Assembly: GCA_947179155.2 (NCBI GenBank)
Contig: OX359274.1
Coordinates: 48,145,564-48,209,563 of the forward strand
DNA length: 64,000 nucleotides
From: Hedera helix
Lineage: Eukaryota > Streptophyta > Magnoliopsida > Apiales > Araliaceae
Direction of reading: 5' to 3'
Positions 1-13,047 of this stretch are shown here, in pieces. The translations under genes were made by a program, and so were the position numbers. Position 1 is the stretch's first letter. Each line of letters opens with the position of its first letter. A model generated the notes under the pieces. It had not been told where the DNA came from. It was given only the letters and a program-made list of their open reading frames with translations, and did no database searches.

Positions 1-448
1 AAGTGCTTTGTAGTTCACTGCATCTACATTCTTTGTAAGGAGTGGAGAAACTTGTTGCTATGGTTTTTTTAGTCGCTGTAAAATTTGATCTTCAATAAAC
101 TGTAACTATTTAAACTTGTAATAAGCCTCATTTGGCTATGACTCTGAGAACCAAATCAACAAAAGAATATAATGAACTGGTCTCGCTGCCGTGTATCTAT
201 CTCTCTCACACAAATTCCGCTTCTTCTTCTTCATGTTGTCGGTATTCTCCTTTTTTTTCTGTACATAAATATCGAAACCTGAATCTGACTCCAAGATCAG
301 ATAACTTGGGGACCACTCCCCGACCCTGGTGGCTGCCTACGGCCTCCGGAGTGAGCTTTATATTCAGCATCTTTCGCAAAGCCGCATTTTGGCAACGGCT
401 ATTACAACTATAAAAAAAAGCTATAGATCTCTAACAAGACGAGTAACC
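1..448. other. Downstream flank of the O-fucosyltransferase gene
   Basis: No coding region can be supported here. The only open frame (132-413, +) has low-complexity Ser/Phe composition and no recognisable family. The segment probably carries the 3' UTR of the minus-strand gene that stops at 449. Confidence 0.5.
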
Positions 449-3400
449 CTATCTTTTTGAAGCAGCCCCTAGTTTACGCCTCCGTTCTTGCTCTAGGCTA
501 CTTCTTTTCTCTTGAGATCTATTACAAACACAACCAGGTAAAGGGTTTGCATAGAAATTTTCTTCCTCTTTTGGTATTTCACCCGCCTGTCTAAGGTACG
601 GTGCTCCAAGCCTGTCGGAATGTAACCTCTTTACCTCTGAGGAAAACTCTTCCCAGTTTATAATACCCGCATCCAACTGATCTATCACTTTAACAAAATT
701 TAGTCTGCAATGAGAACAAGAAAAAGGAAAAAAATTTGTCATTAACTAAACTCATTACCTAGGTTCCGATCAAGAAAGGTTGAATGAAAGACACAACAAA
801 CCTGTCAGGGTTGATTGATTTTCGGAATCCTTCAAACCTCCTATGTCCCTGCACTGCTTTTGCCATATTCCCGTCATATGTGTAAACAAAGACGTCACTT
901 TCAAGGGCTACAATATAATCTAAAGCAGCGAGGCGATTCTGATACTGCTTAAAGGGTGCTAGCTCTTCCTCCGTAGCAAGAGTGTTGTGAGTAAAAACAT
1001 TGGGATACTCTAATTTGAAAGAGTCCATGCTGTTACTGCCATAAATTTCCCCTGCAACTATGTATATGGTAGTAGAGGCGGGATAGTCCATGGCCTTGAG
1101 AAATAGAGCAGCCTCTCTCGGGGACATGGGACATCCGCCTTGCAATCTTCGTTCATTGCTGTCTATTTCTTTCTCTTTCCAGTGCTCGACATTGTACCTC
1201 ATAAGACGAAGTTCCTCTGCCTCGGCTGCACTATGATTGTGGCTGCAGCCTGTGAATGCAAGCATGTCTTTCTCATATCTGCAAACAAGTTAAATTTATT
1301 TTTGTTAATCTATGACAAATAATCTCGCTGTCCTAATTTTAGGTATTTTCCACTTTTAGTTTGTTGCAAAATAAAGCTTCATAAAGTAAATCCACCAAAT
1401 CTTAAGATATCATAATTTTGTACTACATTAACATGAATGAGATCCCAATAATTAACACAAAATGACTAATAAATGTCATGTTGGATGATTACCTTAAATG
1501 GAGAGCAATATATGGCTCGCCATTGTTGCGTAGTCTATCGACCAATATCTTCCCGAGATCCTCAATCTCCTTCGTGTAACGAAGAGCCTCATAATTGGCG
1601 CGGCACCTGAGCCTCTGGATAGAGCTTGCGAGGCCGTTGTTGGCAAGCCGTGAATCAGAATGTGTAAACTGAACAACCTTATTCTGTTTTAACAATTCAG
1701 CCATCTCCTCTCTGTAGTAACTCGCCTGCATAATTAAAAGCATATAAGACATAGTTCCAAACTTCCAATTACAGTAACATTGAAATGGGACACTTGGAAA
1801 GAGTATTTCAAGACGCGGCATAATTTCCCAGACCTTGGACCAGGAAACAGGAGCCTTGAGATAGGGCTTCAGCGCTTCATAGTGTGGTGGTAGAAACTCA
1901 ACTATCTCTATATCCTCTTTCAAAACTTCAATGAAGCGCTTCCAATCAAAAATATCTTTAAAACCACTGCAAAATCATCAGAATTCTAAGTAGGCGCAAT
2001 CTAAAACTCTAGAAAAAGATCTAACTATAGCTGCTAGACCAGAAGGAGAAAAAACAAATGATACCTTGGATCCGACCAAAAGGACTCGTGATCAAGAGAA
2101 GGAAGAACAAGAGTTGCATTCATTAAGTGTGCAATAGCAACCATGTCGCATATCTGCATTGGAGTTCATAAACAACATCAAAGACTATAAAACTATTGAT
2201 TGGGGAAAAGGGAGCAAGTGAGTCTTCGAAATTATATTATAGAACATGGAAACTCACTCCCGTTCTCATTTGATTCAGTCCACCATTGGCATGAACTAAA
2301 AGATAACCATTAGTCGCTAATCCCGTCCCTAGAAGAATTAAAAAGAACCTAAGTTAAGCAAAAATCAATTTCTGCTGAATAAAATTACTTAAAGGCAGTG
2401 GCTTGCGGATTATACTTATTCGATTCTTTGGCCGAACAATGCATTGGTAGTACTCATCACTGTTTGGTTTCTTCCATATTTCCGGAACCTTCTGAAAGAA
2501 AACCAACAAGAAAATCAACAAACTAACAAGCATAGCTGTAAACTTGATATCAATTGTTAAGAAAAAGGGTAAGAGAAAACATTCTTAATTATTGGAATCA
2601 CAACCAGCTGTGCAACTCTCTCTTTCTGATTCCTATTAAACATACTGAAAAGTCTTGTATAAATTAAAGGAGAGAAAAGTCAAAAGCATATAAATTTCCA
2701 CCGCAACCTTAAGAAACAGCATTGTTGATAAAATGTGAACAAAAAGGTTGCAGAAAAAACACAACGGCCAGCTAATCATTAGAAAAATCCAACCTTAGAT
2801 TAATTTTGTTTGGTCACAAAACGTCAAAATTCAATGCACTCTTTGTTTGGTAAAATATCGAACAGTTAAAAAATTTAACTGAAAACTGAAATTACCAATA
2901 ATATACATAAAGATTTAATTTTTCATTCTTCAGAACCAAATCCCAGAAACCCAGAAATCATAAAGATCAAAACTTTAATTTCTATATCGTTAAACTTACA
3001 GGGAATTTCTCCAAAGCCCGTTTGGGCGTTGAATCTCCGGTGGAAGAAGAAGAAACCTCCTCTGTTTCTGACAAAACAACACTCTGATGAGCATTAGCCC
3101 AGGTCTGTAGGGTAAAAAGGCCATTCAATCTCCTACTATTCTTCCCACCATTGATCTCCGTGTAATAATTACTACCCACTATTGATGAAAACTTAAAGAA
3201 CATAGAAAATACCAGCATTATTATCAATGCCCCGAATATCGCTCGTCCCATTTTCTTGCCCGATTTTAAAGAATACACAAATTTATAGAATCCCAAAACG
3301 AGATCTTGTATTAGCAAAACCCAGGCTTCCGGCACCGCTCTGCGCAGCAGCAATAGGTGCCGAATCACCGGACAGTTATGGTTATGGTGGTGGCAACCTC

Positions 3401-3602
3401 CGCCACCGCCGCCGACACTATTGTTGTAATCAGCGTCATCGTCGTCTGATGTAGTGTCGCCTTCGGATGCCGCGTTGGAAACAGAGTCTGCGGCTTTCTC
3501 CGTGTCCGTCATCAAATCGACCACACGGCGGCGATGAGTGGTGGGACCGCCGCTCCTGGGACTAGCGCAGGTGGAATTGCTGGTGGCGCCACCGGTGGGC
3601 AT
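449..3602 (-). CDS. O-fucosyltransferase family protein (plant GT106-like)
   Basis: Predicted type II membrane glycosyltransferase of the plant GDP-fucose O-fucosyltransferase family, expected in the Golgi. Exons read on the minus strand are 3602-3000, 2491-2416, 2328-2258, 2153-2065, 1966-1834, 1725-1493, 1278-802 and 704-449. All introns are GT-AG and the joined frame is 645 aa. Residues 1-115 are a Ser/Asp/Gly/His-rich cytosolic tail and about 121-140 are one hydrophobic anchor (AIFGALIIMLVFSMFF). The catalytic domain starts near 205 with IWKKPNSDEYYQC. It then shows NGYLLVHANGGLNQMRTG, ICDMVAIAHLMNATLVLP, FTHSDSRLANN, the HLRYEKDMLAF motif at about 400-409, and a C-terminal stretch with ESDVFVYTYDGNMAKAVQGH. 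The start at 3602 is chosen because the longer open frame begins in a (TA)n tract that reads as an Ile-Tyr run and is probably 5' UTR. The exact acceptor substrate cannot be read from sequence. Confidence 0.93.
1726..1833 (-). other. In-frame, stop-free intron 5 of the O-fucosyltransferase gene
   Basis: This 108-nt GT-AG intron separates ...APVSWSK from ASYYREEM.... It is divisible by three and has no stop in the coding frame, so an unspliced message would carry 36 extra residues. The family normally joins WSK directly to ASYYR, so the spliced form is taken as the functional one. Confidence 0.7.
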
Positions 3603-3776
3603 GCTTTTTGTAATGGAAACCGTTAGTTTTTGTGAAAAAGATGTGTGGTGTTTTACTTTTCTCAAGAAAATTGGAGTTTCCCTTTTTCTCTCTCTTCCGA
3701 ACAAAGATTTTACAAATAAAAGGGACCGAAAATCATGGCGATTAGAGAGTCTATCTCTGTTCTTCTCGAATTCTGT

Positions 3777-3802
3777 TATATATATATATATATATATATA
3801 TA
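3777..3802. repeat. (TA)n microsatellite in the leader of the O-fucosyltransferase gene
   Basis: About 13 TA units lie roughly 175 bp upstream of the chosen start codon. On the minus strand they translate into a spurious Ile-Tyr run. Confidence 0.9.
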
Positions 3803-4568
3803 ACACTCGTTTACTATTTTATTTTACTCACAATATCAAATTATATACATTTTTAAATATATTATAAATATGACTTAGGATATAATTGAAATTATAAACA
3901 TAAAAAAATATATGTAACGAATTATAATGAAATAAATTTAGAGTGGAGCAGTTCTCTCATGTGTTCTAAATTATAAAATTAATATTAATTTAAAAAAAGT
4001 TAATTTAAAGTATTTATAAATTTAAAATTAATATAATTTTTTTAATTTTTTTTATAAATAAAAGTTATAATTAATAATATTTTTTAATTAATTTATAATA
4101 TTCATAATTATATGAATATAAATTAAATAAATTTATATTATTTTTGAGTTTGATAATATTTAAAATTAATTTTAAAAAAATTAATATTAATCTTATAATT
4201 TAAAAAAATATGTAATTTTCTCTCTCCTCTTAATTATATACAGAGAGAAGTAATATGTTTTTTTTAATATAAATTTATCATACTCTTTTATTATAAAGTG
4301 TAAAATCACATAATTATTGTAACTGTAGTTACCTTTTATTTTCACTGTTTTCTTTCTTGCCTTTCTTGCACCTTTTAATCATATTTTAATTTTTATCCTA
4401 TAATTTTTCATCATTCTTTTCACTTTAAAATTTTAATTTATTATTCATTTGGTATTGATTTTTAATATTAGTTAGTTTTTTTTTAATAATAATATTGCGT
4501 GTGTGGTGACTGTATTCTTCCTTTTTTCTTTAATCAAAATTTTGGGATTAGTATTTGTAAAAACGAAA

Positions 4569-4729
4569 ATTCTAGATACATATTTATTGGACATGAGAAT
4601 AAAATATTTTTCTATTTATTTGTATTTTGACTCTCTATTATAAATAATGAAGGGTCAAAATATAAATAGGTGAAAATATTTTATTCTCATATCCAATAGA
4701 CATGTCCAATAAACATGTCTATCTAGAAT
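4569..4729. mobile_element. Foldback MITE, about 160 bp
   Basis: The left arm starts ATTCTAGATACATATTTATT and the right arm, reverse complemented, starts ATTCTAGATAGACATGTTTA. Both continue through TATTGGACATG and GAGAATAAAATATTTT. The right arm holds about 16 extra bases. No clear target duplication was found. Confidence 0.6.
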
Positions 4730-4749
4730 CACTCTTATAAAAAATTATC

Positions 4750-4876
4750 TTAAATGGTTGATGTGAGAGATGCACTTTTAAATTGCACGGAAAAAGATTT
4801 AGTTTCAATTGACACATAACTTGAAGGAGATGCGTCTTTAAAACGCATGAGAATAAATTTAGTTTCAATCGACATG
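4750..4876. repeat. Diverged tandem duplication, two copies of about 60 bp
   Basis: Two adjacent copies share GAGATGC, TTTAAA, and TTTAGTTTCAAT(T/C)GACA. They are clearly diverged, so the duplication is old. Confidence 0.55.
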
Positions 4877-6842
4877 TAAACTAACTCGGAAATATATATT
4901 TTCATCGTTCAAACAAATTTAAAAAATAGAAACCGTCTAAAAATAATTGTTTTGACTTTTGAGCATCGGATTAAAATGGAAAATAATGAATGTGCCTATG
5001 AGTACATGAATTGTGATGAGATGTTTTTCCCAAGTTATCTGTATCTCCTACATTGGGTGAATATTCATTCGCATTTACTGTACCGTTACGCAATATATTG
5101 ATGAAAAAATTAAAAGCTATGCTTGTAAATTCATGAAACATGAATTTTTCCATTTATACGATATAAGAAGCATGTATGCTTGTAATTTAGTAGTACAACA
5201 TAGTTAAATTATTTAATGGATTCTTGCAATTATTGTAAAAGTTTTATATTCACATAATAGTCATTCCATCAGTTTAAATGTCAAAATTGAACTATATTAG
5301 AAGGAAATTATACTATTATGAGCTTATATTTAATGGACAAAAAACAAAAAACAAATAATAAACAAAGTACTTGTAGGGATATTTTAGTAACTCTCTAACT
5401 TAATAATTATGTAATTCGTAACCGATAACTATTGATCCATTAATATAATTAACTTCTTTATTTATTTATCGATCTATCTATTTATTTTTTATCAATCTAT
5501 TTATCTGTTTATTTATTTATATTATAAATTGGGAGGAAATTGAACCATTATGTTTGGTATAAACACTAAAATTTAAACCTTTTTTGTTTTTATTTTTACC
5601 CATTTTATCCTTATTAATTCTCTTATAAGGACAATTAATTTTTTCATTTCTACTTTCTCTTTCCCACTCTCTTCATTTTTACTCACCCACCCTCTTATTT
5701 TTTTGCATTAAATCACACACGTAATGCATGCGCAGTTAACTAATATAGAAGGCAATAAAGAAATTTTCTGAGACATTTTTCTCCGGGTTATTTATAAACT
5801 TTAGTAATAAACATTTGAGCACGTACTTTACTTCCTAATACTCGTCCCTCCATTCTATAGATTTGTTAAATTTATTTGTTCGACAAAAAAAACTCCATTC
5901 AAAAATTAAGATCCACTCTACTATAAGTTTCATTTAATTTCTTTAAATATATATTTAACAACATAAATATTATTTTTAGTGATGGAACCAGTAACATAAT
6001 TACTTGCGACAAATTTTATTGTGTCGTTAAATATAATATTAATAATGTTAAATGTATATTTGCTCTACCAAAAAATATTTACTCTAATAACATATATATA
6101 TATACACACACACACAACAATCGATTCTCGGAAATATTGTTTCAGAAACCAAAATAATAGGCAATTTATCTAAAAATTTATTTGCAACAAAAGCTCGTTG
6201 CGGTAGGGTCTTTGTTAAAAAAATTAATTTTACCGTAACAAGTTATTGTCACAGAAATTAAAAATTAATTGCTGGCCAATAACTAGTTACTTTGAATTAA
6301 CTTCCATGGGTTGGTGACAAAAGCACTGCAAAAAAGTGTCCGGCGTTTTACTTATTTTAATTTCAACGTTCTTGTCTGGCGGAATTCATAAACAACGAAG
6401 AATGAAGAAGTAAACACATGGAAGGCGAAACTCCACTGAATACTTAAATTAATATACTAAGTAGATTTTAACATTGTAATCAACGCATTAACAAATGATC
6501 AAGTGATGTTCCATTTTTTGATTGAGATTTTTGCACAGAGGAAGGATAGATGGGGGGACTCTTCGTGTCCTTTTGTGACTACAAATTTTTTTATCATATG
6601 GTTAAGCTTTGTAATATACAAAGCTTGGGATATGCTAATTAAACTTAAAAAAAGTTAAAACTTTACAATATATAAGAACATAACAGGATGATTTCTAAGC
6701 GTCTTTTTTCTTTTTTGTTCTTATATTTTCAATTGGTGAAATAAGACTAGAAAAATAATGTCCTACTTTTAATGAATTGAGACCTGTTAAATATGACGAT
6801 AAATTTATATCGAGATTAATGTTGACATATGTAGATGTATGA

Positions 6843-7789
6843 GACTACAAAAAAAAAGAGTTTTTGTGATGGCTCAAATCTATCATATAAATTCAAAAAA
6901 TTATCACAAAAGGTTTTTGTAATAATTTTAGTCGTCACATATATCGTTTTGTATACGCTCCTCATGAAAGTCTTTCGTGATGGTTTTGACAATCATACAA
7001 ATATGAAATATTTTTTTTGATAATTAATACAATCACATTAACATGTAATTCTTCTGTGGTTAATGTAATCAAATTAGCACAAAATCTCATGTGATTGTCA
7101 AAATTTTAACCAAAAAAAATAATAATAATAAGACTTTCGAGATCAAAGATAAAAGAATGAATATCTTTTTACAACAACTTATTTCACTATATTAATTATA
7201 TTAAATGATACTTGTAGATTTCAAACTCTTCCCCCGTTTGCAAACTATATAATTAGTAATACTAGTACTCAAAAGGTTAGGTCATAATTATAATTTTTAA
7301 ACAAAAATATAAAAAGAAACACATATGAGTTGACTTACTAAACAAACTTAGTCTTACATAAAATTTGGTAATTGTAATGATAGTTACAAATATTCTATAA
7401 TGATGATAAAATTAACCATCACTTAGAGTCGTCGTGTATATTATTACTTTATGATAGTTTGAAAATTTCATCACAAAGTACTTTTTTTTTTGTGATTGCA
7501 AATAATAGTCGTCACTAAAAATTGTCTTTTTGAATGACTGTCATGGTCCTCACAAAATATTGCTTTGATTATTTTTTCATTAGAATATTAGTGATAACTT
7601 AAATGCAATTACGAAAAAAATGTATGCATAAGTGATGTCCTATTCTGTCACAAAAATAAATTTTATTTTTCGTGACAAATTTGATGATTGATATAGCCTT
7701 TACAATTATATTACATTGATGACAAAATTAGTCATCACTAAGAGTGCAACCATAAAAGTCAGTCAAATATTCTTATTTTTCTAGTAGTG
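6843..7789. mobile_element. Degenerate CACTA (En/Spm-like) non-autonomous element
   Basis: The right end read on the minus strand is CACTACTAGAAAAATAAG, a typical CACTA terminus. The left end GACTACAAAAAAAAAGAG matches it with a changed first base. The interior is rich in subterminal-like words (GTGATGG, GTCGTCAC, CATCAC) and holds two diverged copies of a TTACAA...GATGA(C/T)AAAATTA...CATCACT(A/T)AGAGT block near 7385-7430 and 7700-7743. No transposase remnant is visible. The 3-bp target duplication does not match (TGA versus ATA), so the left boundary is uncertain. Confidence 0.5.
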
Positions 7790-8928
7790 ATAGAAAGAAA
7801 TTAAGAAAGAAGCCATATATTATTATTCTATCTTATTGTTTAGAGTTACACATTAAAATTCAATTTTGTTATGAAATTTATCGACACGTATATCAATTTC
7901 CTAATATTTTGGCTTTAGCTATTTTATATGTAATCAATCCCAAAAATGAAACCCTTATTTTCATTTTTAATAAGTTAGGTAATTTAAGAAAAATTGTAAA
8001 ATAATATCTATGCCAATTTATAGTACAAGGTAGAAACAAAAGAAAAATCTATATTGTAAAGCGTAAGGTTAATTTTTTGTAATCACAAATACATGATAAT
8101 CAAGAGTTTTATTTGCTTTTCTCTCTCTTTTTCTATTTTTCCTCCGAATTTTAGTTAATTATCACTCCCTTTTTACTACTATTTTCTTGTTTTTTCACCC
8201 TCACTCTAGTTTTTACTCTCACAATTAATTTACAGATTCTTTTTCTCTGTAACTTAATTTATTGGGATATAATTTATTGGACTCCAAATTTAGTGTGGGC
8301 CAAAGATTATTTTATATTTAGAGATGGGCTGAGTTATTCTATACAATATGATAGACCTGAATCGTGAGTCAGTCAATTCAAGTGTTCTTTTTAAAGACAG
8401 TTTGTGATATTTAGAAAATATATTTTTTCCTATCTAAAAGAGTTGCGGGAAATTCAAACGGTTGATGGGAGAGTTTAAATAAAGCTACAACAAGTGGACC
8501 AGGTAATGTTAACAAACACAGCTATAATATCAAATATCATTCATCATTTCAGTATTACTTTGGTTCTCCATTATGACATTTTTTGACCTGTACTTATTTT
8601 TATACCGGAGCATTCCAGAAAAATTCAAGTTGTTACCTGATTTGTAAGGTATTTAACGGTTGCTCTTGAATATAAGTAACTCGTTATTTGATGATTTTAA
8701 CAGGTGAACAAATCACATGTCAACACTCCTCATTCTAATGTCTTTGTGTAATTTTATTTTTAGCTTTTCTTCTTCTTCAATTTTCTTTCCCGCATAATTC
8801 TTTATTCAATTTTTGTTCTTCTACAAATTTCTTTCTCGCGCGCGCATGTGCCAGAGACTAATAAAATACTAAATGTGATTCATTTCCGAATGCACAAAAA
8901 GGATCATAGCAATATAGCTATCAATATA

Positions 8929-9170
8929 TTCCTTCCATCCAAAAGAACGAGTAAAATATAATTTATATAAATATTAAAAAAAAGAATAAAAAAATTAAAA
9001 TTTATTCTTAATGATTTCACAAGATTATATAAAATGATGAGTACTTTTATTTTTTTATAGTAATAAATTTTACTAGCTGACATATTTACCCTTCACTTTA
9101 TGTACTTTATCTCATCTTTTTAAAAATAATTTTTTTTAACATTTAGTCATCTTTTTGGGAACGGAAGGAG
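8929..9170. mobile_element. Stowaway-like (Tc1/mariner) MITE
   Basis: Ends are TTCCTTCCATCC on the left and, reverse complemented, CTCCTTCCGTTCCC on the right. TA dinucleotides flank both sides. The element is AT-rich and non-coding. Confidence 0.7.
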
Positions 9171-9548
9171 TAATAAATACTTAAATAGCAAAATGCAGAG
9201 CAAAACAAAAATAAAACTCTCATTTTAGGTGTTAGGTATTTTTAGAACTTATTAACACATTGTCAAGGCCATGGTATTTTTTCTGTTGATTAGTATATAT
9301 GTTGTTGGGAAGATTCTGGCTATTCATGCATATATATTCTTGTTTTATACGAGTAAAACTAAATAAATGATTACCAGCAAGAGTCTATTTCTGATAGTGA
9401 TTGATTTTTAAAATACTTTATAGGTGATATATATTTACGTACAAATTTCTGTTATATATAAACATTATTAGTAGTATTTAAGTTGTTTCGTGAACAACTT
9501 AATTATCTACAAGAAAGTTTTGGTATGAACTGGAATAAATACACCGTT

Positions 9549-9553
<5 letters not shown>

Positions 9554-9590
<37 letters not shown>
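9554..9590. repeat. (TA)n microsatellite
   Basis: Uninterrupted TA dinucleotides, about 18 units. Confidence 0.95.
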
Positions 9591-9592
<2 letters not shown>

Positions 9593-12500
9593 TTTTATGG
9601 AAATAGAGAAGCTTTGGGAGGATTAATATTATATATTTATTACTAAACATATACAATGTTGTAGCTAGCTAGTCTTATTCGTCGTGTAACAAATTTGCTG
9701 ACATTTCTTTTAGCAGGAACTCACGACCTTACATTTAAAGATAATTATGTTTTTAGTTTGTTTTTTTTAAATCTATACTGATAATTCGTACAAGGAATGG
9801 ACTGGTCTCGATAAATACAATTTAAAATTATGGCAGTGTATCATTTGGTGCAACAATTTGAGTAAAAAAGGTGTAGTATGAATAATAGCAATACATTAAA
9901 TATGAAATTGAAAAGTTGAATGCAAATCAAATCATTATATATCTATACATATTTTCTACATTGGTGTCTATCGACTTTTGGGAATAATACGATACATGCA
10001 GGATACAAAAAATTTAGAATAATTACGAATATAACATATATTGTATCAATAAAAGTGATAAATTCAAACCGGACTAACTCGTGATTAATCAAAATGACTC
10101 GATCAATTTACTAATTGGCTCAAGATAAGATATCTATTTGTCTTGTTGTATAAAGTAATAGATAAGAAATTGCTCATCCAAATAATTATGGCTATGTTTT
10201 ATTAAAATTATAGCTTCGTTTTATTAAAATTATAGCTTCATTTATATAGTTGAGCTCTTTGTCGGCAGTTATCAATTTCATTGGCGATGTAGACACTGCA
10301 CCATTTTTTTGTAAATTACTTTTTGTAGGTATATCATTTAGCTTGAGTGACAAAAGGCTTAAGAGCAATTAAAGTTAATCAAGCCAATAATTAGTAAAAG
10401 GGACACTATTAACATGAAGAATTTCGTTACTTGCATGGCAAGAAAAGTTTGAATCCACTTTTATAGATTTTAAAGAAATCACAACGGCTTGTTGAGACGT
10501 AAACGCAAATTCCTCACAAAATTGATGAAATAATAGATGGCATCCTAATTCCTAAAAGGGCAGACAGAGAAAATTTATCTCAAGAGAGGCATCCCATATA
10601 ATTAATTGTAAATAATAAAATTGTTATCTGTTACATTAAAATAGTCCCGTTTGCAATATATATAAATGTTGATGAAGTATTTTTATTTTATATATATCAT
10701 TTAATATAATTACTAGTTAGTTTAATAATACTGATTTTAATGAAATTATGATGACAAAATTAAAGATATTGTATTATTTTATATTATTATTCATAAATAG
10801 ATGAATCTTTTTGTGGAACAAAATAATTGGCAAATGAAAGACTTTTAATGTGAAACATAAAGAATAATAAAATTCACCAAATATAAAATTTTAAAATAAA
10901 AAATTTAAATACCATTTCAATTAATAAGATCATTTTTTACTTCTGCAAATCAATTTTAGATATTTTCAAACTCGAAGTTGATAAGATTCAATTAATAAAT
11001 CTTATATTTGTGGGTACTTTTTAGATATTTTATAATATTTATCATTGTATTGGCTAAAATTAAATAAATTTATGTCAATTTTGATTTTTAAAATATCTCG
11101 TGTTAATTTTAAAAAATCAATAATAATCTTATATTTTGAAATGAAATGAGTATATAAAAATCACGACAAAATTATTTTCAAAAGTTTTATTTTTTGAAGT
11201 CATAAATTTATTATTATTTTTAAAAAAATGTGGTCACTTTATTTAAATACCCCTACATTAACAAAAAATTACAAAATTAAAGAGGGGACACTTGCCCCCT
11301 TGCCCCATAGTGAATCCGCCCCGCTAACATATATGCAGTACTTGAAAAACTACATCCAGCAATTCTTGGAGTAAAATGAAGTTTTTCTGTGTCAAAAATG
11401 AGTAATGCTACCTTCATAAAAGATGAATACAAAATTATGTGTCAAATTATAATTAATAAATATTTCACAAGTTATAACCAATAATTATTATCCAAATTAT
11501 TTTGTATTATTTTATTTTATTCAATCTTTTATTATCAAAATATTATTGATAAAAAAATATTAAAAAATAAGGTTTAGGACAATAACATTACACTATATTC
11601 ATCACTTAGTAGTATTAGCTAGCGTGAAAAGAGCCAAACATTTTGTTAGAAAAATGTTACGTTTGAATTAAGTGGAATGGAAGAATGAATAAAATAAAAA
11701 ATAATGTATTTAATAATTATTTTAAAAGATAAACCATTTCAGCGGAATAAAAATTCATTTAATCCCCTTAATGATTTAATCTGTGTGAGAAGTGGTGGAA
11801 TAAAATTAATTTCAATAGTTAAGATATATGTGATAATTTTGTTATTATATTACATCATCCACTACCACGAATAACCAAAATTACGTTTGAAATATTTTGA
11901 AATAATTATATTCCCTCATTCATTTCATTTTTCTAATCCAAATGCACCATAATTTATTTGACAATTGAATGAATTTTTAACAAGGGGATTATAAACTCTT
12001 TTAGGACAAAAGAAATTTATAGAGTATATGTTTAATTACATATGAGTTAATATAATTTCACATTGGCATTTGGGTATGAAATAATGAAATTGAATTCTTA
12101 TTAAAATTTTAGGCTAAATTAATTGTAATAATTATGTTTAAACAGGCATGAGATACCCTATAATTACGTATTCTAGAATATGTTCATATTAAAGTGATAT
12201 TTTTGTGAATTCACTCATTGCCACTTTAACCAACTGACCATTTGTACTTTAATCGAGAGTTAATTATAAATGACAATTTAGTGTAAATATATTACTTTTA
12301 TTGTACGCAATATAAATCCATGGTATTAAGAACGGAGTTATTAGTAGGTATAGCTCGACTCAATTTTTTTTATTAGATATATTATATAATTAAATAATTT
12401 TAAATTAAAATAATATTAATTAGTTCAGTCTAAAATTTAAATTAAAATAATTTTAAATTTAAATTCTTGACTCTGTCATTGATAATATGTGCTATTCTTT

Positions 12501-12914
12501 TTATTTTAAATTATAAAATAAATATTAAATTTTAAAAATTAATTTTATATAATTTTAAATTTAAAATTAACATGAGTATATTAAATTTATATCAATATAA
12601 TTATAAATATCATAAATTATTTTTAAAATATTATATATTATAAACTTTATTATTTTTAAACTTAAAAAAATTGTGTCAATTTTTTATTTAAAAATATTGT
12701 AAATTAATTTTATAATTTAAAATAGAAAAAATATTATTTTTTATTAAAAACATCACTCTTAATTACATTTTTTTAACACCATACACGACCAACATTATCC
12801 CTTCTCGAACTCGTATACCACAATAATAGAAAAAATGAAAAAGAAAACATTATATATGTCCCGATGAATATGAAAGTCGATTACTATTATTTACTAATAA
12901 AAAACGGAAAATGC

Positions 12915-13047
12915 TATAGCCAATGATATTTGGCAATAATATATTTAATGACTTTTGTTAAAAAATGATAGGACCCACCATATATGGTGGAGCCCATTAA
13001 ATTTTAACAAAAGTCATTATCGATATTATTGACTAGATCATTAGCTC
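12915..13047. mobile_element. Near-palindromic foldback element (hairpin)
   Basis: Two arms of about 63 bp face each other with almost no loop around the central ACCATATATGGT. Both arms contain CAATAATAT and AATGACTTTTGTTAAAA. Identity between the arms is roughly 80 percent by eye. A transcript would fold into one long hairpin. Confidence 0.6.

Noticed and set aside
3603..3806. N-terminal extension of the O-fucosyltransferase frame (Met-Leu-Tyr-Ile-Tyr...)
   Set aside because: It begins in a TA microsatellite and reads through leader-like sequence; the Met at 3602 gives a normal type II protein.
5842..5900. TACTCGTCCCTCCATTCTATAG, resembling the left end of a Stowaway-like MITE
   Set aside because: No convincing right end (GGAGGGAGTA-like) within 400 bp; possibly truncated but not supportable.
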